From: Chondrosia reniformis
Lineage: Eukaryota; Porifera; Demospongiae; Chondrillida; Chondrillidae
Direction: 5' to 3'
Length of the DNA: 64,000 bases
NCBI GenBank assembly: GCA_947172415.1
Contig: OX359202.1
Span: 1,676,501-1,740,500 of the forward strand
Part shown: piece by piece, positions 51,401 through 62,100 of the stretch
Layout of the letters: the number at the start of each line of letters is the position of its first letter
Numbering within the stretch: position 1 is the first letter of the stretch
Translations under genes and position numbers: made by a program
Notes under the pieces: generated by a model
Told to the model about the DNA's origin: nothing
What the model saw: only the letters and a program-made list of their open reading frames with translations
The model's database searches: none

Positions 51401-54400
51401 TAGATCTGCCTACGTGGAACATCTCCTCTTAATTGACCTTCGTTTAGAAGATAATTTCCTAACGCACTCTTTCCGCTCCCAGTCGATCCTATCAGAAGTA
51501 CGACTACATTTCCTTGATTCTTTTGCTGAGCCATTCTCGCTTTTAAAAGGGAGTTTCTGCTAGACGGTGTAACGAGTTTACGCCCATTTCCTGTTTTTGG
51601 AGCGCGCCCGATTTGAAAATGGCGTACTTTGGGCACTCGTTTGTTCCAAAACCAATAATACTAAACCTAGGCAAAGCCTTCGCAGAAGATTTTATTAGAG
51701 ATACGGACTCGAAATTAATGGCACTCAAGCGACGAACTGGAATCCATTAAACGCTCCATACGATGACAACTAAAAACAAACAAGTATTTCGAGTTTTTAA
51801 CTCGAAATACTTGTTATGATGCTAACACTTCGTAAAGCGAACTTAGGACTATGAATTTAGTGTATTATTATTAGAAGTGCCCAGATCCCATTTAGCTAGG
51901 TAATGACATGTACTGTTAATTAGCTCTTTTTGACACCTACGACTTGGAAACGCCAAACTTCTTAGCCAGTGATGCTAGAGTTTGACCAGGTAACTTCAAC
52001 TTCCATACTAGCTTAGAAATAGGTACAATTTGCCCACATTAGCTGCAAACTTGATAATTATTACAGTAGCAGCTTTACACTCGTGCTATCTTTTGAAAGG
52101 ATCATCTTTCGACTTTTAGAGTGTCTAAAGATGCAGTTTTGTTGTTTCTTCTTGTCTGTCAGGGGTCGAAATGTCTGACAGCCAAGAAGAAAGAACAAAA
52201 CTGCGTCTTTAGACGCTCTAAGAGTCGAAAGATGATCCTTTCAAAATATAAGTTCAATGCATTTAGAAGGAATCCTTGCTCTATTACACTCATGCTAGTA
52301 AGTCAAAATGGGAGATACAGACTAGTTGAACCCACTTTGTGCCACTAACTGAAGAGACAGTCTTTTCAATGAAAAATCTGTTTCCATCAATATCTCCAGT
52401 TCAACTGGAATTCCTATTAACTGAGTCAAGATTAACCAGCCTCCATTGTATTATAATTATTAATATTTAATTAAATTATCGATGATATTACTCGTATCAA
52501 TCAGAGTGGCTCACAAAGGTCCTATAGACATTGGACTGTGGAAGAGTTAAAGGATTAAACTCTCCAAGATCCTGGATACATCAAATAAAGTGATTAACCA
52601 TAAAGGGTTGGGTTTAGGGAATATTTTTGGGTAACTTGCCATAGGCTTAGCTATATGAGCCTGTCTGTGTTTGCACAAATTGTTGTGTTTACCAGTAGGA
52701 CTTCTAATTGTGTATATTGTTCCCGCATTATTGCCACAAATAGGCAAAAAATCCCAAAATAATGTTGTTAATAGTAACAGATATTCTATAAATTATTGTT
52801 GTTCTCATAGACAAATCATATCTCTAATGTCCACCTCCAATTTATATATATCTCTTACCTATGCACATGTCTTTTAAAAATGTCTAGACTGAGAATGCAA
52901 CTGTCCTCTTCATCTTCAAGTAAAATGGCCACAGGGAATCGGGAGGAAGGTTTTGCTACAGCCTCAAAGGCTTCCCAATATGCTGGTGTTGGAAACATAA
53001 TGGTAGCCATGGTGAGCTACTTATCATAGCTACAGTACTATGTATACACCAAATTAAATTGAATATCATGCTTTTTTCACATGCTCACATCTTTCCTATT
53101 CTGTTGTACATACATTGGTGGGTGATTAATTTGAACTTGTCCTATACACAATGGTACGTTACTTCATATAGTATCTTCTTCAGAAAGGTGAGTTCTGCTG
53201 ACTGAAGCACTCTAAAGCTTTGTTTTGCACTGCTATGAAAAGCTCAATAAGAACCTTGTCCTACATAGCAATGAATATATCAGTATGTCCTGTACGCAAT
53301 GATATGTTCCTTCCTCTTCTTTAGAAAGGTGAAGCTAGGGTATGTGCTTATGATCCGGATGGTAGGCTGCTGGTGGTGTCAAAACCTTCCACCAATCGAC
53401 TGCTTCCAGGCTATGGACTTCAGAAAGTCAGTGCAGTAGACCTGAGGTGCAACGAGTTTGTTAGCACTCAGCAGAGTTGCATTAGAGACGCTCAGTTCAG
53501 TCCCGAGGGGCAAGGTTTGGTACTCACCACCTCAATGGACAAAGCTCTTAACATCACTAGTATGGTCAGCAACACTGTAGCTCTCAAGTAAGCCTTCATT
53601 TAACGTACTTGGGAAAGTAATATTGACCTGTTCAAATTAGTTTCGTTGAGTGTCGCCAACATTAGTGGATTTGTAGTTTGACCTAGAGCTCTTCAGCAAG
53701 GTGTGAATGACCTTCAGATCAAAGTATCCAAATGTAATAGCTTTTCATGCCATGCCAACTAAAACACACTCTCAGTGAGTGACCTGTAGCTGAGCTTTTC
53801 CTATCTTTTGGATGGTATATACATCTTTTGATTCTTTGAGCTGAAGCTTGAAATATTTGACCAAAAGGTTTAAACCACACTGCATTTTAAGCGTTCAACA
53901 AGTTGAAAGATGGATGTACAGTACCATCCACCAAAAGATAAATTTGACACAGTTATAGTAGAAGGAATCCTTATGTTATGACCTCATCCTTTGAGAACAG
54001 TTTATTAATGCAAAATTTAGGTATTTTATATACGTATTACGTGAATAATCTAAAGCTCTCTCCAGGTTTAGTTCCCTATAGGCTTTTAAATTATTACAGA
54101 GCAGGCATAGCATGTAGGAAAATGGTGTGTTAGTTGAGGATACAGGGATCTTCTTTTCTCCACTGGGCCAGACAGCTGTTTCTGGGAATTCCACCCTTCA
54201 TCAGTGACCCTGGGAATTTTTTTCTTTTTTGAATCCTTGGCATGTAATGACTGTCCTATTAACTATATATGCAGGTATAGCATTCCAGGGGCGGGATGGT
54301 CTTGCAGTTGGGACAAGGATGATACCAACTATGTTTACTGCGGGTTGCACAATGGAAGTATAGTAACATGTGACATTAGAAATACTGCAAGATTTCTTTA

Positions 54401-55671
54401 TCTTCATAAACTGGAAAAATCAGTTCCAGTTACATCAGTTGCATTCACTCCTAAAAACAGATCAACTGGTTTCCTGTAAGTATACGTATAACAACATTAT
54501 ATGTTAATTTATAGCTAATCATAATATCAGTTTATTTTAATTTAAAATTTAGTTGGATGATATGTGTAATTCTGTATGCATACAGACCCATCCATCATTT
54601 TTAATTTTCACTAAAACAGTTTACGTATCTTTGACAATGCGTAAGCATTTGTTCAAATAACTATGTTTCAGATTTTCAATAAAGTTATTTAAAACAGCTC
54701 ATCTTTGGCAATGTGTGTGTTTGTGTAACCATTTGCACCTAAAGTAAAAAAAGCATTTGTTCAAATAACTATGTTTCAGAATATCTTATGAGGTTATGTT
54801 TGTACATCTCTAGAAACGGAGGACTCCTAGTAGGCACTCTGGAAGGCGTAAACTTTTGTGAGAAAACTGCAACAGAGAGTGTTCTCCAGGGCTACTCCTT
54901 CTCTCATCGTCTCCCTGATGGTCCCTGTACTGCACTGTCCTACGATTCTCTGACGCAACACTGCCTTGTCTCCTATCGCTCAAGCAAGAGGCATCCTCAC
55001 AGCCAACATTTGGTATGTTCTTAATTACACCTATCTGGAATCATTCAGTCATTAAAATGGAAGGTTTTTGGATTTTAAGATTAACTATAAAACCTCTCTT
55101 TGCAGAATGCCTAACAATGAAAGTGTGTGTATTAATGCACATCTTTAGATGGACTTTTACTATTTGATATAATTCCTACATGCTTTAAATACAACAGTGA
55201 AAAATTGCTACATGCATGCTTTAAAGAGACTAAAACATGCATAGTTTCTCTTTAATATACTACGTATGTATATATATAGCTATTCTAAATTCTTGTCTTT
55301 CTTTACCATGATTTTGTAGCCTTAAATGATATTATGTATGATTGTGTTTGTAGATTGGTCACATCAGTAGAAATTCTGATGTTTTTGACTTTCATGTTAC
55401 TCATCAGTTTCAAGGAAGCGTTGGAAACAACCTTTTAGCACGATCCATCTTATACCAGAAACCACAGTCCAATGAGGGCCACCTTTTATCTGCTTTCCCC
55501 AATGAACCAAGAAGAACGGTGGAGTTGAGGGATTGCAGTTCGGGAACACTGCATCAGGAGCTCTCTGGAGATAAAGAACCTATTGTTGACATGTGCCCAT
55601 TTACTGTGAACCACAATGATTTCTTAGCCTTGCTTTCTCCTCACAAGCTGCTATTCTATAAATGGGACTGA
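48453..55671 (+). CDS. RFWD3: RFWD3 E3 ubiquitin ligase (RING, coiled coil, WD40)
   Basis: Eight exons: 48453-48983, 49441-49671, 49776-49903, 52888-53011, 53325-53587, 54275-54475, 54814-55012, 55354-55671; 664 aa. The vertebrate protein ubiquitinates RPA and RAD51 at stalled forks and crosslinks. Exon 1 is an acidic Ser/Asp-rich tail with many SD/SE sites. Exon 2 is a C3HC4 [29 protein letters not shown] and KCPQC. Exon 3 is a coiled coil. Exons 4-8 form the WD40-like domain ([33 protein letters not shown]) and end HKLLFYKWD. Human RFWD3 is about 110 residues longer, mainly in the N-terminal part. The 3-kb intron 3 contains an antisense AIG1-type gene. It lies 157 bp downstream of RAD51. 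Confidence 0.96.
49195..49280 (-). repeat. R1 repeat, decayed hammerhead segment
   Basis: CAGACAGCTCTGTGAATGAT, then GATCAGTGACCCTGGGAGTC resembles the R1 hammerhead part in minus orientation with deletions. RFWD3 intron 1. Confidence 0.6.
49921..50059 (+). repeat. 50-bp tandem repeat
   Basis: Three copies of a 50-bp unit starting CAACTG at 49921, 49971 and 50021, containing AGCACTATTTAATGAT. RFWD3 intron 3. Confidence 0.9.
50218..51636 (-). pseudogene. AIG1/GIMAP-type GTPase with coiled-coil tail, two frame breaks
   Basis: Antisense gene inside RFWD3 intron 3, intronless as seen. Segment A (51636 to about 51430) has the P-loop [16 protein letters not shown]. Segment B (about 51430 to 50880), in another frame, continues [25 protein letters not shown] (G3) and [11 protein letters not shown], then [15 protein letters not shown]. 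Segment C (about 50880 to 50218) returns to the frame of [16 protein letters not shown], an extended charged region and a C-terminal coiled coil ending EEPLQSKL. The best explanation is one extra base near 51430 and one missing base in the AAA run near 50882, each in a short A-rich context. These could be real mutations (pseudogene) or consensus errors. The start could be 51636 or the Met at 51534. Biological role is unknown. Confidence 0.8.
51781..51813. repeat. Perfect 15-bp-stem hairpin
   Basis: CAAGTATTTCGAGTT (51781-51795) and AACTCGAAATACTTG (51799-51813) are exact complements with a 3-nt loop. It lies between the AIG1-type gene start and the next repeat. Confidence 0.88.
52091..52246. 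mobile_element. 156-bp foldback MITE
   Basis: Nearly the whole element is an inverted repeat with arms of about 68 bp: left TTTTGAAAGGATCATCTTTC then GACTTTTAGAGTGTCTAAAG; the right arm is its complement, ending GATGATCCTTTCAAAA. Only a few mismatches and a short centre (GGGGTCGAAATG). A single-arm relative lies at 62413-62445, and the loop of 39650-39703 is similar. Confidence 0.9.
53802..53940. repeat. Hairpin MITE, TATCTTTTGGATGGTA ends
   Basis: Left TATCTTTTGGATGGTATATA, right the complement TACCATCCACCAAAAGATA. A related half lies at 16215-16325 ending ACCATCCAAAAGATA. Confidence 0.75.
54046..54245 (-). mobile_element. R1 dispersed repeat, copy f
   Basis: Minus-orientation full copy in RFWD3 intron 5, ending with CCTTGGCATG 30 bp before the exon at 54275. 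Hammerhead-like core at 54166-54209 with stem I GGTCA/TGGCC. The T- and C-rich antisense strand may act as the polypyrimidine tract of this exon. Confidence 0.87.
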
Positions 55672-56168
55672 CTTATTATACATATGTACGTATATACATG
55701 TATCCATGTGATTATTAATGGAGTTGATATTGGATTTTACAGAATAATATTATTGAATTAATCCTGATTATATGTACTTATATGATTCTCTTCCTTAAAC
55801 AGATCAAGAAGCAAAGGACTTTCGATTTACATCAAAATGAAAGTCTATGTACATATATGGTATAAAAAATTTAAAGATATGTCAATAATGATCATTGTTG
55901 ATGCAGTCAACATGAAAAGGAATTCAACTGAAGTATAAAACCTTCACATAATTATACCTATATCTACACATATAAATACGTATGTTATGTAGCTATATTA
56001 TGACACTTTGCATATACCTATAGTCTATTCTGTTTATATATATAGAAACTCTAGCAAATGGCTGGAGATATGAAGCTATATACGTATATGTATATATATT
56101 GCATAGTGTCAAACATTCATAAACATCCATATATTAGATCATCGTGTCATCATAGATTCTGAAGTAAT
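55672..56168. other. Convergent intergenic region RFWD3 / DRC7
   Basis: About 500 bp of AT-rich sequence with many TATA/ACGTA words between two 3' ends. No gene seen. Confidence 0.65.
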
Positions 56169-59100
56169 TCAAGATTGTAATCTTTCATCCAATCTAAGCC
56201 TGTCTTCCATTTCTCTGTATTTCATTGGTGCTACTGTTTTATGTCTTGCTAGTCGCTGCTCTAAAATGTGTATTCTGAACATTGACTCCTTGCATGCATC
56301 CACGTACTCTTGAGCTTCATTGGTGGACAAACTATTCTGTTTCTCTTGGTATTCACTTTGCTTCTTTTGCAAATCTGACGTTTCCTTTTCCATATAGGTG
56401 AACAAAAACGAAATATGGTAGAGCAATGGTACAGATATGGAGAGTAAGGACAGATTGATACATACACACCATTCTAATGGAAAAACTATAGTAGAAAATG
56501 TCTCTAATAGATAGGAAATACCATTTATTGTCATTACATATGTAAACCTTTTCAAATCTTGCTTGTATTATGTTAGCTGTTTCAACAAGATGTGTTCTGA
56601 GATCTTTGAGACAGTCTTCTTTTAGCTGGTGAATATCTGGTTTGTTCAGTGACTCAGGGTCTCCCAGTCTAGCTAAATAAGGCGCCAGGTAGTCCATTTC
56701 CTTCTCCTTTCTAAGTCTCTCCTCCTCTGCTGCCTTCCTTTCCTAAAGTGAGTATTTCATTATGTAATTGCATATATGGAACCGTTTGAGGAATTGTATA
56801 CAGTTAACACAATATGCAGAATTCACTGTATATAAGCCTGTGATTATCAAACCACAAGTTATCATAGCCACACATCATCAAGTGGGAAAAACACAAAGAG
56901 CAAACTGCTGGGAATTGATCAGCCCAGGACAGCTGGTTTTGATCACCACTGTTCTCTGCCACTGAGCTACAATTGTCACAGCAATGCTCTATTCATGCCT
57001 CCCTCTTATACATGCATACTAACTATAAACAAAGTAATTAGTCATTCATTAAAAGAGTAGCGATTCAATCATAACGACAATTTTTTAAGCTGACCAAATA
57101 GGGATCCTTCCTACTTCCTGTGGGAGCTAGGGGCCATCTTAACCAATGGCCACAATTAACCACAGGAGAGCTGATAATACATTAGTGGGGCATGCATGTC
57201 TATATGGAGGACCACCTACTAATTCTAATCTGTGCTGTTTTGCAGTTTCATTCCTTGCTACATCATAAACTGAGATTGACAAAACACAGTTTATTTCTTC
57301 GCTTGTTCTTGAACTCAAAATATCCCGAACCTTTACACACACAAGCAAAGTTACATAGCATACTACAACTATTGCTTATATATTACATAAACTGCTACAA
57401 TAATTTATGCAATCAATGTTACAAGCAGTATATGGATCTAGCATTCGTTCACACTCTAATACAGTGGAGACAGTGGAATCTCCCCAACGTACTTCTCTTT
57501 CGGAAGCTCTAACTTTGGCCCTACTTCTCTCTTGGTCATTCACCAGTGAATCTAGTAGCTCGTATACAACTCTGTTCTTGGGAGACTTGGCATGAGAGTC
57601 CACCTGTGTATGTACTGTACGTAGTTACACACACAATGTATATATCTGCATACAATACTATATCTGTATATATGTAAGTACATAAGTGTGTATTATGAGT
57701 GAATATACGAAATCACAGGGCGTTTTTGTTGCAGTCATAAAGGTATTGAGTGAAAACTAGGAGCGTTTCAACCTCATCAGGTCCTCATCAGCAATATCCT
57801 GTTGTTGCTCCATAACTTCACTAGCTCATGTGAATATACGTACATACACATATGTATGCGAGGTCCAGGGGATTCATGCAACAGTGGATACTCAGAGTAA
57901 TTAAAACATACAGATCATTCTAAACTGGAAGCCAGTACATGTATATGTATGTATGTATGCTTCAGGTTTAGTTCCCTTATAGGCTCTTTTACAGAATAGG
58001 CATATAGCATGTAGGAAAATGGTATCTTAGATTTTTCATGTACGTATGTACATATGTATTAATGGAATGGGATGGTAATGTACATCTTATGTACTTATAA
58101 TGAAAGGGAGTTAATGGCATTGAGCCAGTGCCAGTTCTGTCACATCTTACTAATAAGTACATACTGTAGATTGGTACTTGTACATATGTGTGCACATGCG
58201 TGGTGACCAGTACTATTACATGTATATAGCTCATCAAATCCCTGTTAACACAAGGTATTAAATTAGTGGGTATTTAGGTGAAGGTACGTACAAGCCCACC
58301 TCAAAGGATGCCACGTTCTGTGGTGAGAAGAGAAGGGTATAGGCTTGGCCCTCCTCAATGTGTGGCACAGTGAACTCGGTTCTTGACTGTGTGATGTTGT
58401 CATCACCAAGATGATACAGCACAATAACCTTGCTTTCAGAGAGAAAGAATCTTTTTTCAGCAATGTCTTCATTGGCAAGTTTAGCCGGATTTCTTTCAAA
58501 CTTTTCAATTATTGACTACACATAGTCAAGAAAATAATATATGTGCATTCAGTACAGCAAGTACTGTACAAGTGACTTGAATATATAGAAAATATGTAGT
58601 TACAAGAGTGAAGAGGTACTGGAAGACTAGCTATATAGACAAGAATGTGTCAACCGATTTATGTTCATTATGTAAATGAATATTTGAAGGCATAGATATT
58701 TTTATTCTCTTTTATTTACTGTACTAACGTATTACTTATTTACATCTAGTGAATGATGGTAATTTAAAAATTATGTGAACGTTGTACACTTTACACATTG
58801 CCTTTAGTAGCCATAATTGCAATGTATATGTCAAGAAACATGTATAGCCACTACTAGTCATTGAGGATGCACTGACAGAGCAAAAGTTAAGAACAGAGTT
58901 AATTAGAACAACTCATCTTTGACAATGCCATAGTTTTTTGAAATATGTTGTTCTGGGTTGTTCATAGCATATGCATTTGTAATTATGTTTTTTGTAGTGG
59001 GTTGGGTAGGGGGACCCCCTGTACATTCAAGCAGGGAGAATATTCAGTTCCATTTTATGACTACTTGTACCTTGCATTACTTATCTGTACATACACTATT

Positions 59101-62100
59101 CAACACGTACTTCAATATGCAGCCATCTGTTAATATGAATTCCATATAAATATTCTTACCACAACTTGTCTCTTGTATGCACCAGTAGCAGGTTCAAACT
59201 TCTTTGTTGGCTGCAGGAAGTTAATTTCCTTGTAACAAAGATGGTCCTCCCTATTCTGAAACATCTCAACGATTTGTAAAGGACTCTGCTCACGTTTAAC
59301 AAGACCATCCAATCTAGCCCTATATTACAATTATAGGACAATCACCAAACAATATGGAGCAGAAATTCAAGTTTTACAATAGTGTATAGACGTACGTACA
59401 TAATATACACATGTATGTACGTATGTATGTGCAATGGAGCCTGAGGCTGCATAATACAAGACTTGTAGGGATCTCAAAAAATGTAAATATTTGGAGCTAT
59501 ATAATTACTCATACAAACCTACGTAATGTACAATAGTGATCAAAAAGAAAATGAAACATGCACAATAGCACGATTAAATCAACAAAGTTACAAACATACA
59601 AAAGTATGTATATAATTCAATACTTATCAGGGGCTGTCCAGTATGTACATTTACCAAGATAGGCTTATCTTTTTAAACTACTATATTTTAAATATAGTCT
59701 CACTCTGCATAGAATATCATGGTTCTGGCTGCCTCAGGTCCAGGGGAGTGCTTAAAGTAGGTATGCTCTGTTGTGAGAAAGGGACATACCGGATGACACA
59801 TTCAAACATTTTATAAATAAGGTACATACAAACATAGACATACTTAAATGGTCAAAAGTTTACCTTTTAATGCCTTTGGTCTTCCAGGTCTAAAATAATC
59901 AGTAATTTGGTCATTGGCACAATCAGTTACTCTTAGATAAAGACAATCTTCGCGGTGTTTATATTCTTCTTGCACTTGTTGTCTTTTGGTGACTGCAGAA
60001 AAGACATCACTGCCACATTTAAACTACTGTACAGTAAGACAAGCTATAGAACTTGTAACTATACACATTTGCTATAAACATTGAAATAAAGTGTCTACAG
60101 TAAATGTAAGTGTTCTGATAGTATTTAATACACATACACCACATGAACAGGACAAATCTACAATGCAAATGAGAGATCATGATGTACAGATACTGTAGCA
60201 TGAAGTGATAGGGATTGTTTGTTACAATCATAATGGTAATACAGAGATTTGGATGAGTTGCAGGAACACAATTTTGTCAATTTGAACGTTTTGACCCTGA
60301 GTTCTTCATCAGCAGTGTTGCTGGACCTCATCTAAATCTCTATACCGTATAGCCGGAAATATTAGTGGGAAGAATATTTGGAGATTTTGGACTGATTTAA
60401 ATATTGGCAGTTTTAATTTTGGTGATTACCCACGTCACAGTGGATTACATCACTATGATGCAATAATATTGGTAGATCATAATTTGGCAATTTGTGTGAA
60501 AATCACCAATTCACCAAAAAAATCCCCACCAATATTTCTGGCTATACAGTATTATCATACTGTAGTATGTACGCACACTCGAGATCTTTATACGTAGTCA
60601 GCCTGACTACAAGGCCATCTTGGTTGAGGTACTCTGCAAACTTCTCAAACTTTGCTCTGTTGTACAATAAAGTCTTCTTACCCAAAGGGCAACGCATCTC
60701 AAAATCTAGACAGAAAAGATGAATATACGTAGATGATGCATGAAGGTAATGGATTATGCAAATACTGTACACTGTTAAGGAATATATGTATGTATATGGG
60801 AGGATTTTCAGACATAGCTAGGCATTGAGCTCTGTATAAATCTTAAACAATGGTCTCCTTGCCCAAAGTGGAATTCATCTAACCAAGACATTTTAGCTGT
60901 ACACTAGAATCACAAAAACCAAAGCATCCAGATGTGGCATGCTCATACAATATCGACATGCACTACAGAAAGACAACATCCATGTGCAGTTCACCTTTTT
61001 GTGAAAGTACAATTGGCTGAACCCAGGATGGTGGCAAGTCTATGTCATCCTTGACTTCCTCTTCACTTAGCTCTTCTCCCTCTTCAACATCATGCTTAGT
61101 ATGAATATAAAATTACCAATAAAGTATGCACTGGGTGCATAGCGAAGAATAGTACACACAAATCACATACAAACCACTGCCACATACCTACGAATGTATG
61201 ATATATGAAGTTTATTGAGCAACAGCAACATTAAATCTTTGGAATAGAACATTTCAACCCGTAGGTCTTCATCAGTAATATGAAAAAAGTGAGGAAAGGT
61301 TGGTGTTTAAATATTGCTGATAAAGACCTCGGGTTGAAACGTTCTATTCCAAAGATTTAATGATGCTGTTGCTCAATAAACTTCATATACGTATATCATC
61401 ATGATCGCGACAAATAAGCCCTATCACTTCTATGAATGTATGTACGTACGTATGTAAATACTCTTCTATTTGTGGTTTGATAAAATGGGACCTAGGCCTG
61501 TCCACATGAAGCAGTTTAGTGTTCATTGCATGCACATACAGTATACAGTACTATAAGCAGTCTGTACCTCTTCACCCTTGGGGACATCTTCACCCGGGGG
61601 AATAATGAGCATGGGTTTATCCACATTTGGGAAGAAGTACTCCCATTTGGTTGAGTCACCCAAATCATACACCATGTTCTACAGTAACAAAATAGAAATG
61701 TAATCATGCAACTACTGTACGTACATATGGTACGTACGTATAATACGTAGATAAACAGTACTAAACACCATTTCCTGGACCTATGATAAACTTTGCCTCA
61801 TTTTCCTATGAGAATAAGGAATCACAAGTATGTACGTACGTAAATTACATCAAAACACCATTTTCCTAGCTAGACATACGAATGACTTAGGGCAAGCCTG
61901 TAGATCTTATGTACATATGTATGTATATACTTAACTATACAGACTACTTACAGTGACATTTCTGTTTAAACTACGTACGTGTGTACGTATGTATATACTC
62001 ACATCCACTGAGAAATAAGGCACCTTAGAACTATAAAGAAACCTAACTGGAATGCTTGGTATTCTGTAGTTCTCAAGCTCATGGCCGCCACAGAGGTGGA

